From Gudongella sp046224405 (GTDB lineage: Bacteria > Bacillota > Clostridia > Tissierellales > Tissierellaceae), in assembly GCF_046224405.1 (NCBI RefSeq), contig NZ_JBJXRK010000004.1, forward strand, positions 1-64,000: 64,000 nucleotides of DNA, given 5' to 3'. Shown here piece by piece: positions 25,160 to 34,351 of the stretch. A model generated the notes under the pieces. It worked only from the letters and a program-made list of their open reading frames with translations. It did not search any database and was not told the DNA's origin. The position numbers were made by a program, and so were the translations under genes. Every line of letters begins with the position of its first letter. Positions within the stretch are counted from its first letter, which is position 1.

Positions 25160-28153
25160 CTATAGCTTTGGTATCACTTTCTCTATGAAGATTTCAACAA
25201 GCCCGGGATCAAACTGGCTTCCGGCATTTTCCCTCAGCTCCTTGACAGCATCCTCAAGGCTCATGGGATTTCTGTAGGGTCTGTGGGATACCATTGACTG
25301 GTAGGCATCCGCTATTGCAATTACCCTTGACTCCAATGGAATCTCCTCACCCTCAAGTCCTTCGGGATAGCCCTTTCCATCAAAGCGTTCGTGATGATAA
25401 CGAATGGCCTTGGCATACTTTTCATGGTGTCCTAGAATTCTGAGTATTTCATAGCCTGCCTGAGAGTGCCTCTTGATGATTATCATCTCTTCATTGGTCA
25501 AAGGATCCCTCTTGTTCAATATCTCCTGGGAAACGATAATCTTTCCGATGTCGTGAAGCTCAACAGCCTTCCTGAAATCCTCAGCCTCTTCCTTCGACTT
25601 CCCAGTCTCCCTGTACAGGCTGGCTGCCATCTGGCTGGTTTCTTCATTGTGCTGCTTTTCATCCTCAAATTTTTTCCTGTTCTCCTCCAGGAAATCCAGA
25701 ATGATTTTCTTCTTCACATCCTTGTTGTTCAAGTGTTTGTTTTCATACATATAGGAGTCCGCATACCTTAGATTGTCATCAATTGCTTCCCCTTCACTTG
25801 TCTTTGTTGAGAATCCAACAGCAAGTGAAAGCCTGAGTGATTCAACCCTGTGATCATGACCATTCCTTTGGATCCGCTCCTTGATCTCCCTGGCTTCCTC
25901 TGCCGAGGTCTTGGGAAGGAGGATTAGGAACTCATCCCCGCCTGTTCTGGCAATGATGTCATCGGCTCTGAAGGTCTCCCTAAGGAGATTTGCAGCCTCC
26001 CTGATGATGCGGTCTCCCATTTCATGTCCAAAAATATCATTGGTCAGCTTCAGGTTGTTCATGTCAACTATCATGACTGTGAAGGGAAGATTCCTTACGG
26101 TATCCAATCGCTTGATGGCATCCTCTACATATCTTCTGTTGTAGAGTCCGGTCAGTTCGTCATGGAAGCTAAGGTATTCAATCTTTTTCTGCTTCCTGAC
26201 TGATTCGGTAATATCCCTAAAGACTATAACATATCCCTTGGTCTCTCCACTTTGGAGTCTTACGGTGGCAATGCTGTTATTGAGGATCACTTCCTCCCCG
26301 GACTTGGTGATCATAAGACCCCGCCTATGATTCCCGTTTCCGGTCTGTCGAGCCACCATAAGGATATCCTCAGGTTTTCTGGTCTCTGGATGATGCAATA
26401 GAAATACATCCTTCAGCAGCTTTCCCTGTGCTTCCTTGAAGGCCCATCCGGTCATTTCCTCAGCTGCCGGGTTGAGTACTGTAATCCTGCCTTCTACATC
26501 GGTTGATATGATTCCATCCTCAACTGACAGTAGGGTTGACTGGAATATCTCCTTTTCCAGGAACAGCTCCTGCTCAGCCTTTTTCTGGGCAGTGATGTCA
26601 GCCATGCTCCCTAGCATCCTTACGGGCTTTCCGTTCTCGTCCCTAAGGAGCGTTCCCCTGTCCCTGATCCAGATGGTCCTTCCATCAGGAAGGGTCATGC
26701 GATGTTCACTGTATAGGTTTTCCTGACCACTTATGGCCCTGGCTATGTTATCTCTTAGCTTCTCCTCATCCTCCGGATGGACCTGAGCCACAAACTGGTC
26801 TATTTTGTGATAGTCCGTATCGTAGGGAACTCCCATGATTTCACACCACTTCTTGTTGTGCCTTACTACTCCCTCTTCAAAGTGCCAGTCCCACAAGCCC
26901 TCACCAGCTACATCAAGTGTTATGCTCATGGTTTTTTCCCTCTCCTTGAGCTTTAGCTCCATGTGCTTCTTTTCAGTGATGTCATCAAGAACTATTGCAA
27001 GATATGCTTCCCTAGGCCGATATACAGACAGGTTCCACCATCTTCCAAGCTCTTCTACATGGTATTCAAATTGCCTTGACTCACCTGTTTCAAGAACCTG
27101 GTCTATTTGTCCCGTGTCCACCCTGTTGCTTATGGATACAAGTTGGAAAAGGGATTTGCTTAGAATTTCATCCTTGGGCATTGATGACATGACCTCAAAG
27201 GTATTGTTTGCATCCACAATTTCATAGTCCTGAAAATCCTCATATCCCCTGTTGGTTGCTTTTACAAGAAGAAAGCCTTGATTCATTTCATCTATAAGGG
27301 TTCTCTTTTCCTTTTCATTTTCCTCGGCAGCATTTTTAAGCCTTTGCTGCTCCCTGATGAACTGCTGGATGTACCTTACACCCAGAAACTGGATTATAAG
27401 AAACACAACCGCCAATACAATGATATACCTTAGGTAAATGTTTTTCCTAAACTCTATCAATGGTCCCAGAACCTCATCCTCAGACAAGCTTATGGCTACT
27501 GTCTTTCCCATAGAGTCACTGTGGATGTAGGAGGTCACCCTTCCATCCTCTCTGGTAACGGAATCCTCATACTGAGCAATGAGAAACTCAATTTTGTAGC
27601 CGTCTGCTTCCATCTCTCTAATAATCGGACTGATATCCGTCAAGACCACATCAAATCCAAGTATATCCTCACCATCCATTATTGGCGACTGGACCACAAC
27701 AACCCCATGGGAGAAGTGGTTCAGCACAACCTCCGTCTCATCCCAGTTTATATAGTTCTTGATGTTTTTGTCAGGGCCAACCACATGGACAATGCGCCCA
27801 TCCACTGTGACCCTTCCGGCAGTCCTTGACCTGTCAAAGGCTGCAATGCCCTCCTCATATCTTGGCACTGTGTATTCCCTTAGCTCCTCAAAGTCCATAT
27901 CTCCATTGAGGTAATTCCTTATGGCGTTTTTTATGTTGGTCCTGCTTGATAGTGACCTGGTACTGTTGCTTATGTTTATCAGCCTTTCGTTCAGTACCTG
28001 GTACTTGTTGTATGTTGTCAGCTGAAAGTCCCTTAAAACTCCCTCTTCAAGGCTAGAGGATATGGGTTCGTTTATTCCAATATATATGGACAGGAAGACC
28101 ACAGCGACTATTATTAAGATTAACATTCTAATTCTCTTATGGATCTGCTTCAA
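25160..28153 (-). CDS. Membrane sensor with PAS, GGDEF and HD-GYP domains
   Basis: A 997-residue protein likely to make and break cyclic di-GMP. Membrane segments at about 8-27 and 241-258 flank an outer sensor domain. Three PAS domains follow (about 284-395, 408-525, 536-655; the second ends in a PAC-like WIRDRGTLLRDENG stretch). The GGDEF domain spans about 663-800 with an intact GGDEF at 738-742. An HD-GYP domain (about 825-997) has HD at 867-868, the HHERFDGKGYPEG motif and DAYQSMVSHRPYR. Both catalytic sites look complete, so the balance is probably set by the sensor. The start is TTG behind GGGAGGGG. Monocistronic. Confidence 0.92.
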   Translation of the reverse strand: MKQIHKRIRMLILIIVAVVFLSIYIGINEPISSSLEEGVLRDFQLTTYNKYQVLNERLINISNSTRSLSSRTNIKNAIRNYLNGDMDFEELREYTVPRYEEGIAAFDRSRTAGRVTVDGRIVHVVGPDKNIKNYINWDETEVVLNHFSHGVVVVQSPIMDGEDILGFDVVLTDISPIIREMEADGYKIEFLIAQYEDSVTREDGRVTSYIHSDSMGKTVAISLSEDEVLGPLIEFRKNIYLRYIIVLAVVFLIIQFLGVRYIQQFIREQQRLKNAAEENEKEKRTLIDEMNQGFLLVKATNRGYEDFQDYEIVDANNTFEVMSSMPKDEILSKSLFQLVSISNRVDTGQIDQVLETGESRQFEYHVEELGRWWNLSVYRPREAYLAIVLDDITEKKHMELKLKEREKTMSITLDVAGEGLWDWHFEEGVVRHNKKWCEIMGVPYDTDYHKIDQFVAQVHPEDEEKLRDNIARAISGQENLYSEHRMTLPDGRTIWIRDRGTLLRDENGKPVRMLGSMADITAQKKAEQELFLEKEIFQSTLLSVEDGIISTDVEGRITVLNPAAEEMTGWAFKEAQGKLLKDVFLLHHPETRKPEDILMVARQTGNGNHRRGLMITKSGEEVILNNSIATVRLQSGETKGYVIVFRDITESVRKQKKIEYLSFHDELTGLYNRRYVEDAIKRLDTVRNLPFTVMIVDMNNLKLTNDIFGHEMGDRIIREAANLLRETFRADDIIARTGGDEFLILLPKTSAEEAREIKERIQRNGHDHRVESLRLSLAVGFSTKTSEGEAIDDNLRYADSYMYENKHLNNKDVKKKIILDFLEENRKKFEDEKQHNEETSQMAASLYRETGKSKEEAEDFRKAVELHDIGKIIVSQEILNKRDPLTNEEMIIIKRHSQAGYEILRILGHHEKYAKAIRYHHERFDGKGYPEGLEGEEIPLESRVIAIADAYQSMVSHRPYRNPMSLEDAVKELRENAGSQFDPGLVEIFIEKVIPKL

Positions 28154-28364
28154 GTCTTCCCCTCCCCTTTTCTAATTGATAATGTAATGATTGCAAATTG
28201 TGTATAATTGTCTGATAATAAGTAAAAATACAAATTTTCATACCTTACAATTTTATCATATATTTATCAATTAGTCATTATGAATATTATTTTGTCAATC
28301 ATCAGGACTGTTGTCTTTGTCCTTAAAGGATGAAGCAGCATATGCGCTTTACCGTAATATTGTA

Positions 28365-28393
28365 TTGAAATTATGTTCACAATCTGTTACTAT
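28365..28393 (+). promoter_or_regulatory. Promoter of the AOR gene
   Basis: TTGAAA (28365-28370) and TACTAT (28388-28393) are 17 bases apart, both good sigma-A matches. This gives a leader of about 180 bases before the AOR start. Confidence 0.6.
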
Positions 28394-28419
28394 TAAGTTG
28401 AAAAGATTCATATGGACTC

Positions 28420-28550
28420 CGATTCTGTCTTTCCCACATCATGATTGACGCAAATCGGAAACTCAGAACACTGGGCCAGAAAAGAGATTTTCTGACCTGC
28501 CATGCTTGCAAAGGGGTTGTTCACTTACGGTGGATAGCCCCTTTATTGTG
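28420..28550 (+). ncRNA. Candidate structured leader of the AOR gene
   Basis: The leader can form CCGATT/AATCGG, then CAGAAAA/TTTTCTG around GAGA, then a larger stem AAAGGGG/CCCCTTT (28516-28551) followed by a T-rich stretch just upstream of GAAGGAGGG. The last stem looks like a terminator. A cofactor-sensing role (molybdenum or tungsten cofactor) is suggested by the downstream enzyme, but I could not match the known Moco consensus, so the class is open. Confidence 0.4.
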
Positions 28551-28578
28551 TTTTTGATAATTTGAAGGAGGGATTTAA

Positions 28579-30426
28579 ATGAGTACACTGACGGGAAAAA
28601 TCCTTAGGATCAACTTAAGTGACAGAAGTACGGAAACTGTACAAATCAATGAGGAATGGAAGGATCTCTATGTAGGCGGCGAGGGCTATGCGGCAAGGAT
28701 TCTTTTCGACCATCTTGAGCCTGGCATGGACCCAATGGATGAAAGGAACATGCTTGTTTTTACCACAGGTCCCTTGACCGGAACTAAGGCACCCTCGGCC
28801 GGCAGACTTTGCATCGGCTACAAGTCTCCCCTTACAGGTACCATCGGCATGACAAATGTTGGCGGGCACCTTGCACCAATGATAAAGAGGGCAGGCTATG
28901 ATGTAATCATAATCACTGGCAGGAGTGAAACCCCGGTATATGTCTACATCAAGGACGAAGGGGTTCATTTCAAGGACGCCGCTGCTCTTTGGGGCAAGAA
29001 TACTGAGGAAACCGAGGATGCAATCCGCCAGGAGCTTGGGGAGTCCAAGGTGAGGATTGCAGAGATCGGTCCGGCAGGTGAAAGGCTTTCCCTTATATCC
29101 TCAATAATGATCGACAAGCACAGGGCGGCTGGCCGTGGAGGTCCTGGAGCCATAATGGGGGGTAAAAACCTTAAGGCCCTGGCAGTATACGGGACCGGAA
29201 AGCTTGAGGTGGACAACCCTGACATGATGGACCAATTCTCCAAGAGGGCTCGGGAGGAGCTTGACGCAGAAGCCTTTGTACGGGAGGAGCTCAAGCCCTT
29301 TGGCACCCCTTCCTTTACTGATTCCATAAATGCCCTTGGTCTTCTGCCCACCAAGAACTGGCAGCTGACAACCTTTGATTCCGCCATGGACAAGATTGGT
29401 CACAAGGCATACCACGATACCCTGAACGTAAAGGCATGGGCCTGCTTTGGATGCCCCATCGCCTGCGGCAGACACACTGAAATCATGGAGGGACAATACA
29501 AGGGCGAAACCGGAGGAGGCCCAGAGTACGAGACAGTTGGCGCCTTCGGCTCCAAGTGCTTTGTTGATGATCTTAATGCAATAACAAAGGCCGGCTATAT
29601 ATGCAACCGCATGGGCCTTGATACCATATCCACCGGGCAGACCATAGCCTCTGCAATGGAATGGTTTGAGAAGGGTTTGATTGACCTGGAGACCACAGGT
29701 GGAATCGACCTGTCCTTTGGAAATGCCGAGTCAATGGTTAAAATGACAGAGATGATCGCAAACAGGGAAGGCTTTGGGGACGTATTGGCTGAAGGTTCCC
29801 TGAGGGCGGCGAGAAAAATAGGTCCAGAGGCTGAGAAGTACGTATTCCAGGTCAAGGGAATGGAGCTTGCATCCTGTGGAGTAAGGGCCAGCAAGGGAGA
29901 ATCCCTGTCACACCTTATCTCCCCAAGAGGCGCGGACCACCTTAGACCATATGCTTCAGTAATCGATGCCTTTGGGTATCTTGAGCCGGAGCTGGGGATA
30001 AATGAAAAGGTATCCCCATTTGAGGATGAGAAGAAGTGGTGGGTCAAGCCCTTTATGGAGCTTTCAATGATGACCAACCTCCTTGGGGTTTGCCTCTTCG
30101 CAAGTATAACCCTTGCGGTGAAGGGCAGCACCTGGACAGGGCTCTACAATGCTGCCACAGGGGATGAAAAGACCCTTAAGGAGATGATGGGAGCCTCTGA
30201 AAGGGTAATAAACCTTGAGAGATTGTTCAACGCCAGAGAGGGCTTTGGACGCAAGGATGAAAAGCTTCCTGTTAGACTTGCCCAGGAGCCAGCACCTGAT
30301 GGCCTTGGAAAGGGCCAGGTGGCAAATGCCGAGGTCATGCTGGATGAGTTCTACGAAAGCATGGGCTGGGACAAGGAGACAGGACAGCCCACAGAGGAGA
30401 CCTTGAAGAGATTGAAGCTGATGTAG
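28579..30426 (+). CDS. aor: Aldehyde ferredoxin oxidoreductase family enzyme (tungsten-type)
   Basis: A 615-residue enzyme of the AOR family, which oxidises aldehydes to acids (or the reverse) with ferredoxin, using a tungsto-bispterin and one 4Fe-4S cluster. The cluster ligands are in CFGCPIAC (Cys 289, 292, 296) with the distant fourth Cys near 505 (LLGVCLFAS). The N-terminal domain has GGEGYAARILFDHL and GRLCIGYKSPLTGTIG; the cofactor loop RAAGRGGPGAIMGGKNLKA is intact. Start set by GAAGGAGGG. It is monocistronic between a leader and a strong terminator. Exact substrate unknown. A radical SAM protein at 37702-38976 may be its maturase. Confidence 0.92.
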   Translation: MSTLTGKILRINLSDRSTETVQINEEWKDLYVGGEGYAARILFDHLEPGMDPMDERNMLVFTTGPLTGTKAPSAGRLCIGYKSPLTGTIGMTNVGGHLAPMIKRAGYDVIIITGRSETPVYVYIKDEGVHFKDAAALWGKNTEETEDAIRQELGESKVRIAEIGPAGERLSLISSIMIDKHRAAGRGGPGAIMGGKNLKALAVYGTGKLEVDNPDMMDQFSKRAREELDAEAFVREELKPFGTPSFTDSINALGLLPTKNWQLTTFDSAMDKIGHKAYHDTLNVKAWACFGCPIACGRHTEIMEGQYKGETGGGPEYETVGAFGSKCFVDDLNAITKAGYICNRMGLDTISTGQTIASAMEWFEKGLIDLETTGGIDLSFGNAESMVKMTEMIANREGFGDVLAEGSLRAARKIGPEAEKYVFQVKGMELASCGVRASKGESLSHLISPRGADHLRPYASVIDAFGYLEPELGINEKVSPFEDEKKWWVKPFMELSMMTNLLGVCLFASITLAVKGSTWTGLYNAATGDEKTLKEMMGASERVINLERLFNAREGFGRKDEKLPVRLAQEPAPDGLGKGQVANAEVMLDEFYESMGWDKETGQPTEETLKRLKLM

Positions 30427-30432
30427 CAAAAT

Positions 30433-30480
30433 ACTGGGGATGATTTTTATTCTATCATCCCCAGTGTTTTATTTTTTTTC
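30433..30480. terminator. Strong terminator shared by AOR and the DMT gene
   Basis: ACTGGGGATGAT and ATCATCCCCAGT are perfect 12-base arms around 9 bases, with a long T-run on the plus strand. It overlaps the last codons of the convergent DMT gene and can work for both. Confidence 0.9.
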
Positions 30481-31349
30481 TTAGCTGGTCTTGATATGGA
30501 AAGTATCAAAAGACCTGTAAATACCAGACCCATACCAAGACCTGAAAGAACTGACAAGCCTTCCTTAAGGAAAAACACTCCTAAAAGAGCTGCTGTAACA
30601 GGCTCAGCCAGATTCAGTGTCGCTGCCTTGTGCAATTTTATCCCTGATAGTCCGTATGAAAAAATTATGTATGCAAATGCACTGGTGACCAAGCCCAGAT
30701 GAAGGGCTACACCAATTCCTTGTGGAGTCTTAAGCCAATCCAGGCTATAAATCAGCAAAAAAGGTGATAGGATTAATGCTCCTATTGTAAATATTACCCC
30801 CGTAACCATCTCAGGGGAATAATCTCCCAGCAGGTTCTTTGTGGCTGCAGTGTATACTGCATAAAAAAAGCCTGATCCCAGTGCCAGAAGTATTCCATTC
30901 ATATCAATTAACAGGGCTCCCCTGCCCATAACCAATAGGATGCATCCAATTACTGAAACCATTGTTGAAGCTAGCCATTTAAACCCCGGAACTTCCTTGT
31001 TTACAATTATTGATATCAGACCAGCGAATATTGGTGCACTTCCAATGGCAACAACCGTTCCCATTGCCACCCCAGTCAATTTAACAGCTACAAAGAAAGT
31101 AAGCTGAGCCGAAGCCATGCTTACCGCTCCAATATATGTACTGACTTTTGAAAACATCTCCCGTCCTACAAGTTTCCCTCTCAGGAATGCATACAGCATG
31201 ATTGCTCCCCCGCCTATGGCCAGTCTCACTGCACCAATTGATAGAGGCGTGGCTTCTTCAGGTGCAAAATGTTGTGCCGTTCCAATTGTTCCCCAAAGAA
31301 TCGCTCCTAACAATGCCATTAAGCTGTACCTTAACTCTTTATGGTCCAA
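30447..31349 (-). CDS. DMT/EamA-family transporter, copy 1
   Basis: A 300-residue carrier with two EamA halves and about ten membrane segments, the usual architecture of metabolite exporters. The first segment reads LMALLGAILWGTIGTAQHF and the second half FFYAVYTAATKNLL. It is a close paralogue of the protein at 31551-32432 (same GTIGTAQHFAPE start). Aligning the two upstream regions places the start at TTG 31349 behind GAGGGGTGG, not at the ATG six codons earlier, which overlaps that site. A conserved hairpin precedes both genes. Substrate unknown; amino acids or purines are common. Confidence 0.82.
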   Translation of the reverse strand: MDHKELRYSLMALLGAILWGTIGTAQHFAPEEATPLSIGAVRLAIGGGAIMLYAFLRGKLVGREMFSKVSTYIGAVSMASAQLTFFVAVKLTGVAMGTVVAIGSAPIFAGLISIIVNKEVPGFKWLASTMVSVIGCILLVMGRGALLIDMNGILLALGSGFFYAVYTAATKNLLGDYSPEMVTGVIFTIGALILSPFLLIYSLDWLKTPQGIGVALHLGLVTSAFAYIIFSYGLSGIKLHKAATLNLAEPVTAALLGVFFLKEGLSVLSGLGMGLVFTGLLILSISRPAKKKNKTLGMIE

Positions 31350-31369
31350 AAGATATCCACCCCTCATTT

Positions 31370-31426
31370 ATGCAGAAGGACGAATATCAATGTTTGCAAA
31401 CAAAAGACTCGTCCCGGCTTTTTTTG
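31370..31426 (-). promoter_or_regulatory. Leader hairpin of DMT copy 1
   Basis: GGACGA and TCGTCC (minus strand) close a stem-loop with TCTTTTGTTTG and ACATTGATAT inside, ending some 20 bases before the GGGGTGG ribosome site. It matches the leader of DMT copy 2 in order and partly in sequence (CGTCCTT). Confidence 0.4.
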
Positions 31427-31550
31427 TATTCTCTTTAATACACTAATTTAAGCATAATATTAAAGCTCTGTCAATTATGTTCAGAGAAACATCTGGCAGT
31501 AACCATGCATGTAAAAGACATACCATTATCCTCAATGGTCCTTAATTTGA

Positions 31551-32432
31551 TTATGCTCTTTTCTCTTTGGGTCTGGTTATTGACAGTATCAAAAGACCTG
31601 CAAAAACAAGTCCCATACCCACTCCTGACAGTGTAGATAGGCTTTCCTTAAGGAGAAACACTCCCAGCAGTGCTGCAGTTACAGGCTCTGCAAGAGTGAG
31701 GGTCACAGCCTTGTGCAGCTTTGTCCCCGAAAGTCCATAAGAGAAGATTACATATGCAAATGCAGTTGTGATCAGCCCAAGATGCAAGGCAACAGCAATC
31801 CCCCTCGCCGTAAGGAGCCAATCCAGGCTATAGATCAGAAGAAATGGGGATGTTATAATTGCTCCCATGGTAAATACAATTCCCGTTACAGCCTCAGGTG
31901 AGAACTCATCCAGGAGGTTCTTTGTGGATGCGGTGTAGGTGGCATAGGACAGTCCCGCTCCAAGAGCCAACAATATTCCATATACGTTGACGGAAAGTTC
32001 ATCTCCTCCCACCACAAGAAGAATACAACCAAACACAGATACAAGTGTTGATATCAGCCATTTACGTCCAGGATTCTCTCTGTTTACAGCAAATGATATC
32101 AGTCCAGCGAATATGGGTGCACTACCTATTGCAACAACAGTGCCCATGGCAACTCCTGTAAGAAGAACAGCTGCAAAGAAGGTAAGCTGGAAGGATGCCA
32201 TGCTTGCCGCTCCAATATATGTACTCTTTCTTGAGAAAATATCCCTTCCCTTTAGCTTACCCCTTAAGAAGGCATAGAGAAGCAGAACTCCGCCGCCCAA
32301 TGCCAGTCTGACGGCTCCTATTGACATTGGTGTAGCACCCTCAGGTGCAAAATGCTGAGCTGTTCCAATTGTTCCCCAAAGAACTGCTCCCAGCATAACC
32401 ATCATTGAATTTATAAATTCATTTTGCTTCAA
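31551..32432 (-). CDS. DMT/EamA-family transporter, copy 2
   Basis: A 293-residue paralogue of copy 1, with two EamA repeats and ten apolar segments (first: MMVMLGAVLWGTIGTAQHF; repeat two: GLSYATYTASTKNLLDE). The start is TTG at 32432 behind AGGGGTGATAG. The basic tail RPKEKRA faces the cytoplasm. The two genes are 180-odd bases apart on one strand, each with its own leader, so they arose by tandem duplication but can be regulated separately. Substrate unknown. Confidence 0.85.
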   Translation of the reverse strand: MKQNEFINSMMVMLGAVLWGTIGTAQHFAPEGATPMSIGAVRLALGGGVLLLYAFLRGKLKGRDIFSRKSTYIGAASMASFQLTFFAAVLLTGVAMGTVVAIGSAPIFAGLISFAVNRENPGRKWLISTLVSVFGCILLVVGGDELSVNVYGILLALGAGLSYATYTASTKNLLDEFSPEAVTGIVFTMGAIITSPFLLIYSLDWLLTARGIAVALHLGLITTAFAYVIFSYGLSGTKLHKAVTLTLAEPVTAALLGVFLLKESLSTLSGVGMGLVFAGLLILSITRPKEKRA

Positions 32433-32454
32433 CAGCTATCACCCCTATTAAACA

Positions 32455-32498
32455 AAAGGACGAATCTTAATGTTAATACAAAAAGATACGCCCTAAAT
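32455..32498 (-). promoter_or_regulatory. Leader hairpin of DMT copy 2
   Basis: On the minus strand GGGCGTATCTT and AAGATTCGTCC form an imperfect stem with one internal mismatch, right behind tRNA-Arg and ahead of AGGGGTG. The CGTCCTTTT strand could alternatively pair with the ribosome site, which would allow translation control. Confidence 0.4.
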
Positions 32499-32510
32499 AT
32501 TTCTGATTGG

Positions 32511-32584
32511 TACGCCCAGAGGGATTCGAACCCCCGACCAACTGGTTCGAAGCCAGCTACTCTATCCAGCTGAGCTATGGGCGC
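32511..32584 (-). tRNA. tRNA-Arg (anticodon TCG)
   Basis: A full cloverleaf on the minus strand: acceptor GCGCCCA/TGGGCGT, D arm GCTC...GAGT-type, anticodon stem GCTGG/CCAGT around CTTCGAA (TCG), and T arm with GGTTCGAATCC. The discriminator is A; CCA is not encoded. Arg with TCG would read CGA and perhaps other CGN codons. Confidence 0.9.
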
Positions 32585-32694
32585 ACAGTTGATTTGATAC
32601 TATAATAGTATAACCCTTGGCAAATCCAATGTCAATAATGAACAACCCTCCCTCGCTTCAATAAACAATAGTGAAAAAGCGGCCTGTATCTGAT

Positions 32695-32700
32695 ATAATA
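32695..32700 (+). promoter_or_regulatory. -10 box of the sdaAB-sdaAA operon
   Basis: TATAAT at 32695-32700, 40 bases ahead of the sdaAB start. The -35 region around 32671-32677 (GTGAAAA) is weak. Confidence 0.45.
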
Positions 32701-32739
32701 TGTAATTAATACAATACTTGGAATGTGAGGTGTATAAGG

Positions 32740-33402
32740 ATGAAATATAGAAGCGTGTTTGATATTATCGGACCGGTGATGGTTGGCCCCTCCAGCTCCC
32801 ATACTGCAGGTCCTGTAAGAATTGGACAGATTGCAAGAAGGCTATTTGATGCCCAGCCGGAAAAGGTTGTTGTAAGGCTTTACGGTTCATTTGCCGAGAC
32901 CTACAAGGGGCATGCCTCCGATGTTGCTGTAATTGGAGGCATCCTAAACTATGAGACGGATGACCCAAGGATCCCAGAGTCCCTGGTCACAGCCATGGAT
33001 TTGGGAATTGATGTTACATTCTTAAAGGAGGAGGCTATCCCTGAGCATCCCAACACAATGAAGATATCCATGACAAAGGGTGATGACAAGCTTGATATAG
33101 CTGCCATATCAATCGGTGGTGGAGTGGTTAGAATCACAGAGCTCAACGGGTTCCCACTTAAATTATCCGGCGAGAATCCTGCAATCCTTGTTTTCCACAA
33201 GGATGTATATGGTGTCATAGCAGGGGTTGCATCTAATCTTGCCATGAACAAGATAAATATCAGCGGAATGAATGTTTCGAGAATTGAAAAGGGTGATGTC
33301 GCACTTATGACAATTGAGACTGACCAACCAGTCTCCCATAATCTTATAAATGCAATCACTAAAATGGAAAATATCATCAGGGTAATCACCCTGAACGAAT
33401 AG
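32740..33402 (+). CDS. sdaAB: L-serine dehydratase, beta subunit
   Basis: A 220-residue subunit of the two-part, Fe-S dependent L-serine ammonia-lyase found in Clostridia and Bacillus; the holoenzyme turns serine into pyruvate and ammonia. The marker motif VGPSSSHTAGP is at about 13-23, and an ACT domain occupies the last 75 residues (FHKDVYGVIAGVASNLAMNK), as in SdaAB. The ATG at 32740 was chosen for its GAGGTG site. The alpha subunit starts 13 bases after its stop, forming an operon. Confidence 0.95.
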   Translation: MKYRSVFDIIGPVMVGPSSSHTAGPVRIGQIARRLFDAQPEKVVVRLYGSFAETYKGHASDVAVIGGILNYETDDPRIPESLVTAMDLGIDVTFLKEEAIPEHPNTMKISMTKGDDKLDIAAISIGGGVVRITELNGFPLKLSGENPAILVFHKDVYGVIAGVASNLAMNKINISGMNVSRIEKGDVALMTIETDQPVSHNLINAITKMENIIRVITLNE

Positions 33403-33415
33403 AGAGGTGAATTGG

Positions 33416-34279
33416 ATGTTTAAGAATGTTCAGGAGCTTGTCCAGCAAGCGGAAAGCCAAAAAAAGAAGCTATACGAAATCATGATAGACCAGGAGACTG
33501 AATTGACGGAAAGGAGTCGCAAGGAAGTCATTTCAGCCATGGATAGACAATTCCAGGTTATGAAAAGCTCTGCAATGAAGGGGATTGAGGGGGTCACCTC
33601 CTATTCAGGAATGACCGGTGGAGATGCCAAGAAGGTGGATGAATACATAAGAAATGGAAAATACCTTACGGATCCGATCTTGCTAAAGGCTGTATCCTAT
33701 GCAATTTCCATAAATGAGGTGAATGCATCAATGGGTCTTATCTGTGCAAGTCCAACTGCAGGATCTTCAGGTGTTCTGCCAGCTGTCGTCCTTGCAGTAC
33801 AGGAGAAGCTTGGTATGGATGATGAGCAGGCAATGCTGCATCTGTTTACGGCTGGTGCCTTTGGATTTGTAATAGCCAACAACGCCTTTATTTCCGGGGC
33901 AGCCGGCGGATGCCAGGCAGAGATTGGCTCTGCAAGCGCCATGGCTGCAGCTGCTGCAGTGGAAATGGCGGGAGGTACTCCTAATCAGGCCGCACATGCA
34001 ATGGCAATGGCACTAAAGAATATGCTTGGTCTAACCTGTGACCCTCTTGCTGGTCTTGTGGAGGTTCCATGTATAAAGAGAAATGCCGCTGGAGCATCAA
34101 ATGCTATAATTGCAGCGGAAATGGCCCTGGCTGGAGTGGAGTCCAAGGTACCGTGGGACGAGGTTATAAGTGCCATGTACAATATCGGACTTCTGATGCC
34201 TGTTACACTTAGGGAAACCTCCCTGGCAGGTCTTGCAGCAACAGAAACCGGCAAGATGTGGAAGGAAAAATTGCTTTAG
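33416..34279 (+). CDS. sdaAA: L-serine dehydratase, alpha subunit
   Basis: The 287-residue catalytic subunit. Cluster-binding Cys residues appear in GGCQAEIGSASAMAAAA and in LTCDPLAGLVEVPC. CASPTAGSSGVLPAV and NAFISGAAGGCQ are family signatures. I place the start at ATG 33416 (GAGAGGTG upstream) instead of the GTG at 33407. Length is normal for the family. The active site cluster is oxygen-sensitive, in keeping with an anaerobe. Confidence 0.95.
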   Translation: MFKNVQELVQQAESQKKKLYEIMIDQETELTERSRKEVISAMDRQFQVMKSSAMKGIEGVTSYSGMTGGDAKKVDEYIRNGKYLTDPILLKAVSYAISINEVNASMGLICASPTAGSSGVLPAVVLAVQEKLGMDDEQAMLHLFTAGAFGFVIANNAFISGAAGGCQAEIGSASAMAAAAAVEMAGGTPNQAAHAMAMALKNMLGLTCDPLAGLVEVPCIKRNAAGASNAIIAAEMALAGVESKVPWDEVISAMYNIGLLMPVTLRETSLAGLAATETGKMWKEKLL

Positions 34280-34294
34280 GAATCTAGTCAATTT

Positions 34295-34338
34295 AAAAAG
34301 AGCTGGCCTTGTTTAAAATCCAAGGTTCAGCTCTTTTA
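34295..34338. terminator. Bidirectional terminator between sdaAA and the TRAP operon
   Basis: AAAAGAGCTGG-CCTTG and CAAGG-TCAGCTCTTTT pair around a short A/T loop with T-runs on both strands, between convergent genes. Confidence 0.85.
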
Positions 34339-34351
34339 ATCTTATGTTGAC

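Larger units (their letters stand above)
28154..28578. other. Divergent intergenic region between c-di-GMP protein and AOR
   Basis: 425 bases. The left part (28190-28320) is AT-rich and holds the minus-strand promoter region of the sensor gene; I did not find clear boxes there. The right part holds the plus-strand promoter and long leader of the AOR gene listed separately. Confidence 0.6.

Noticed and set aside
28420..28550. Assignment of the AOR leader as a classical Moco riboswitch
   Set aside because: I could not fit the conserved Moco core by eye; kept only as an unclassified leader.
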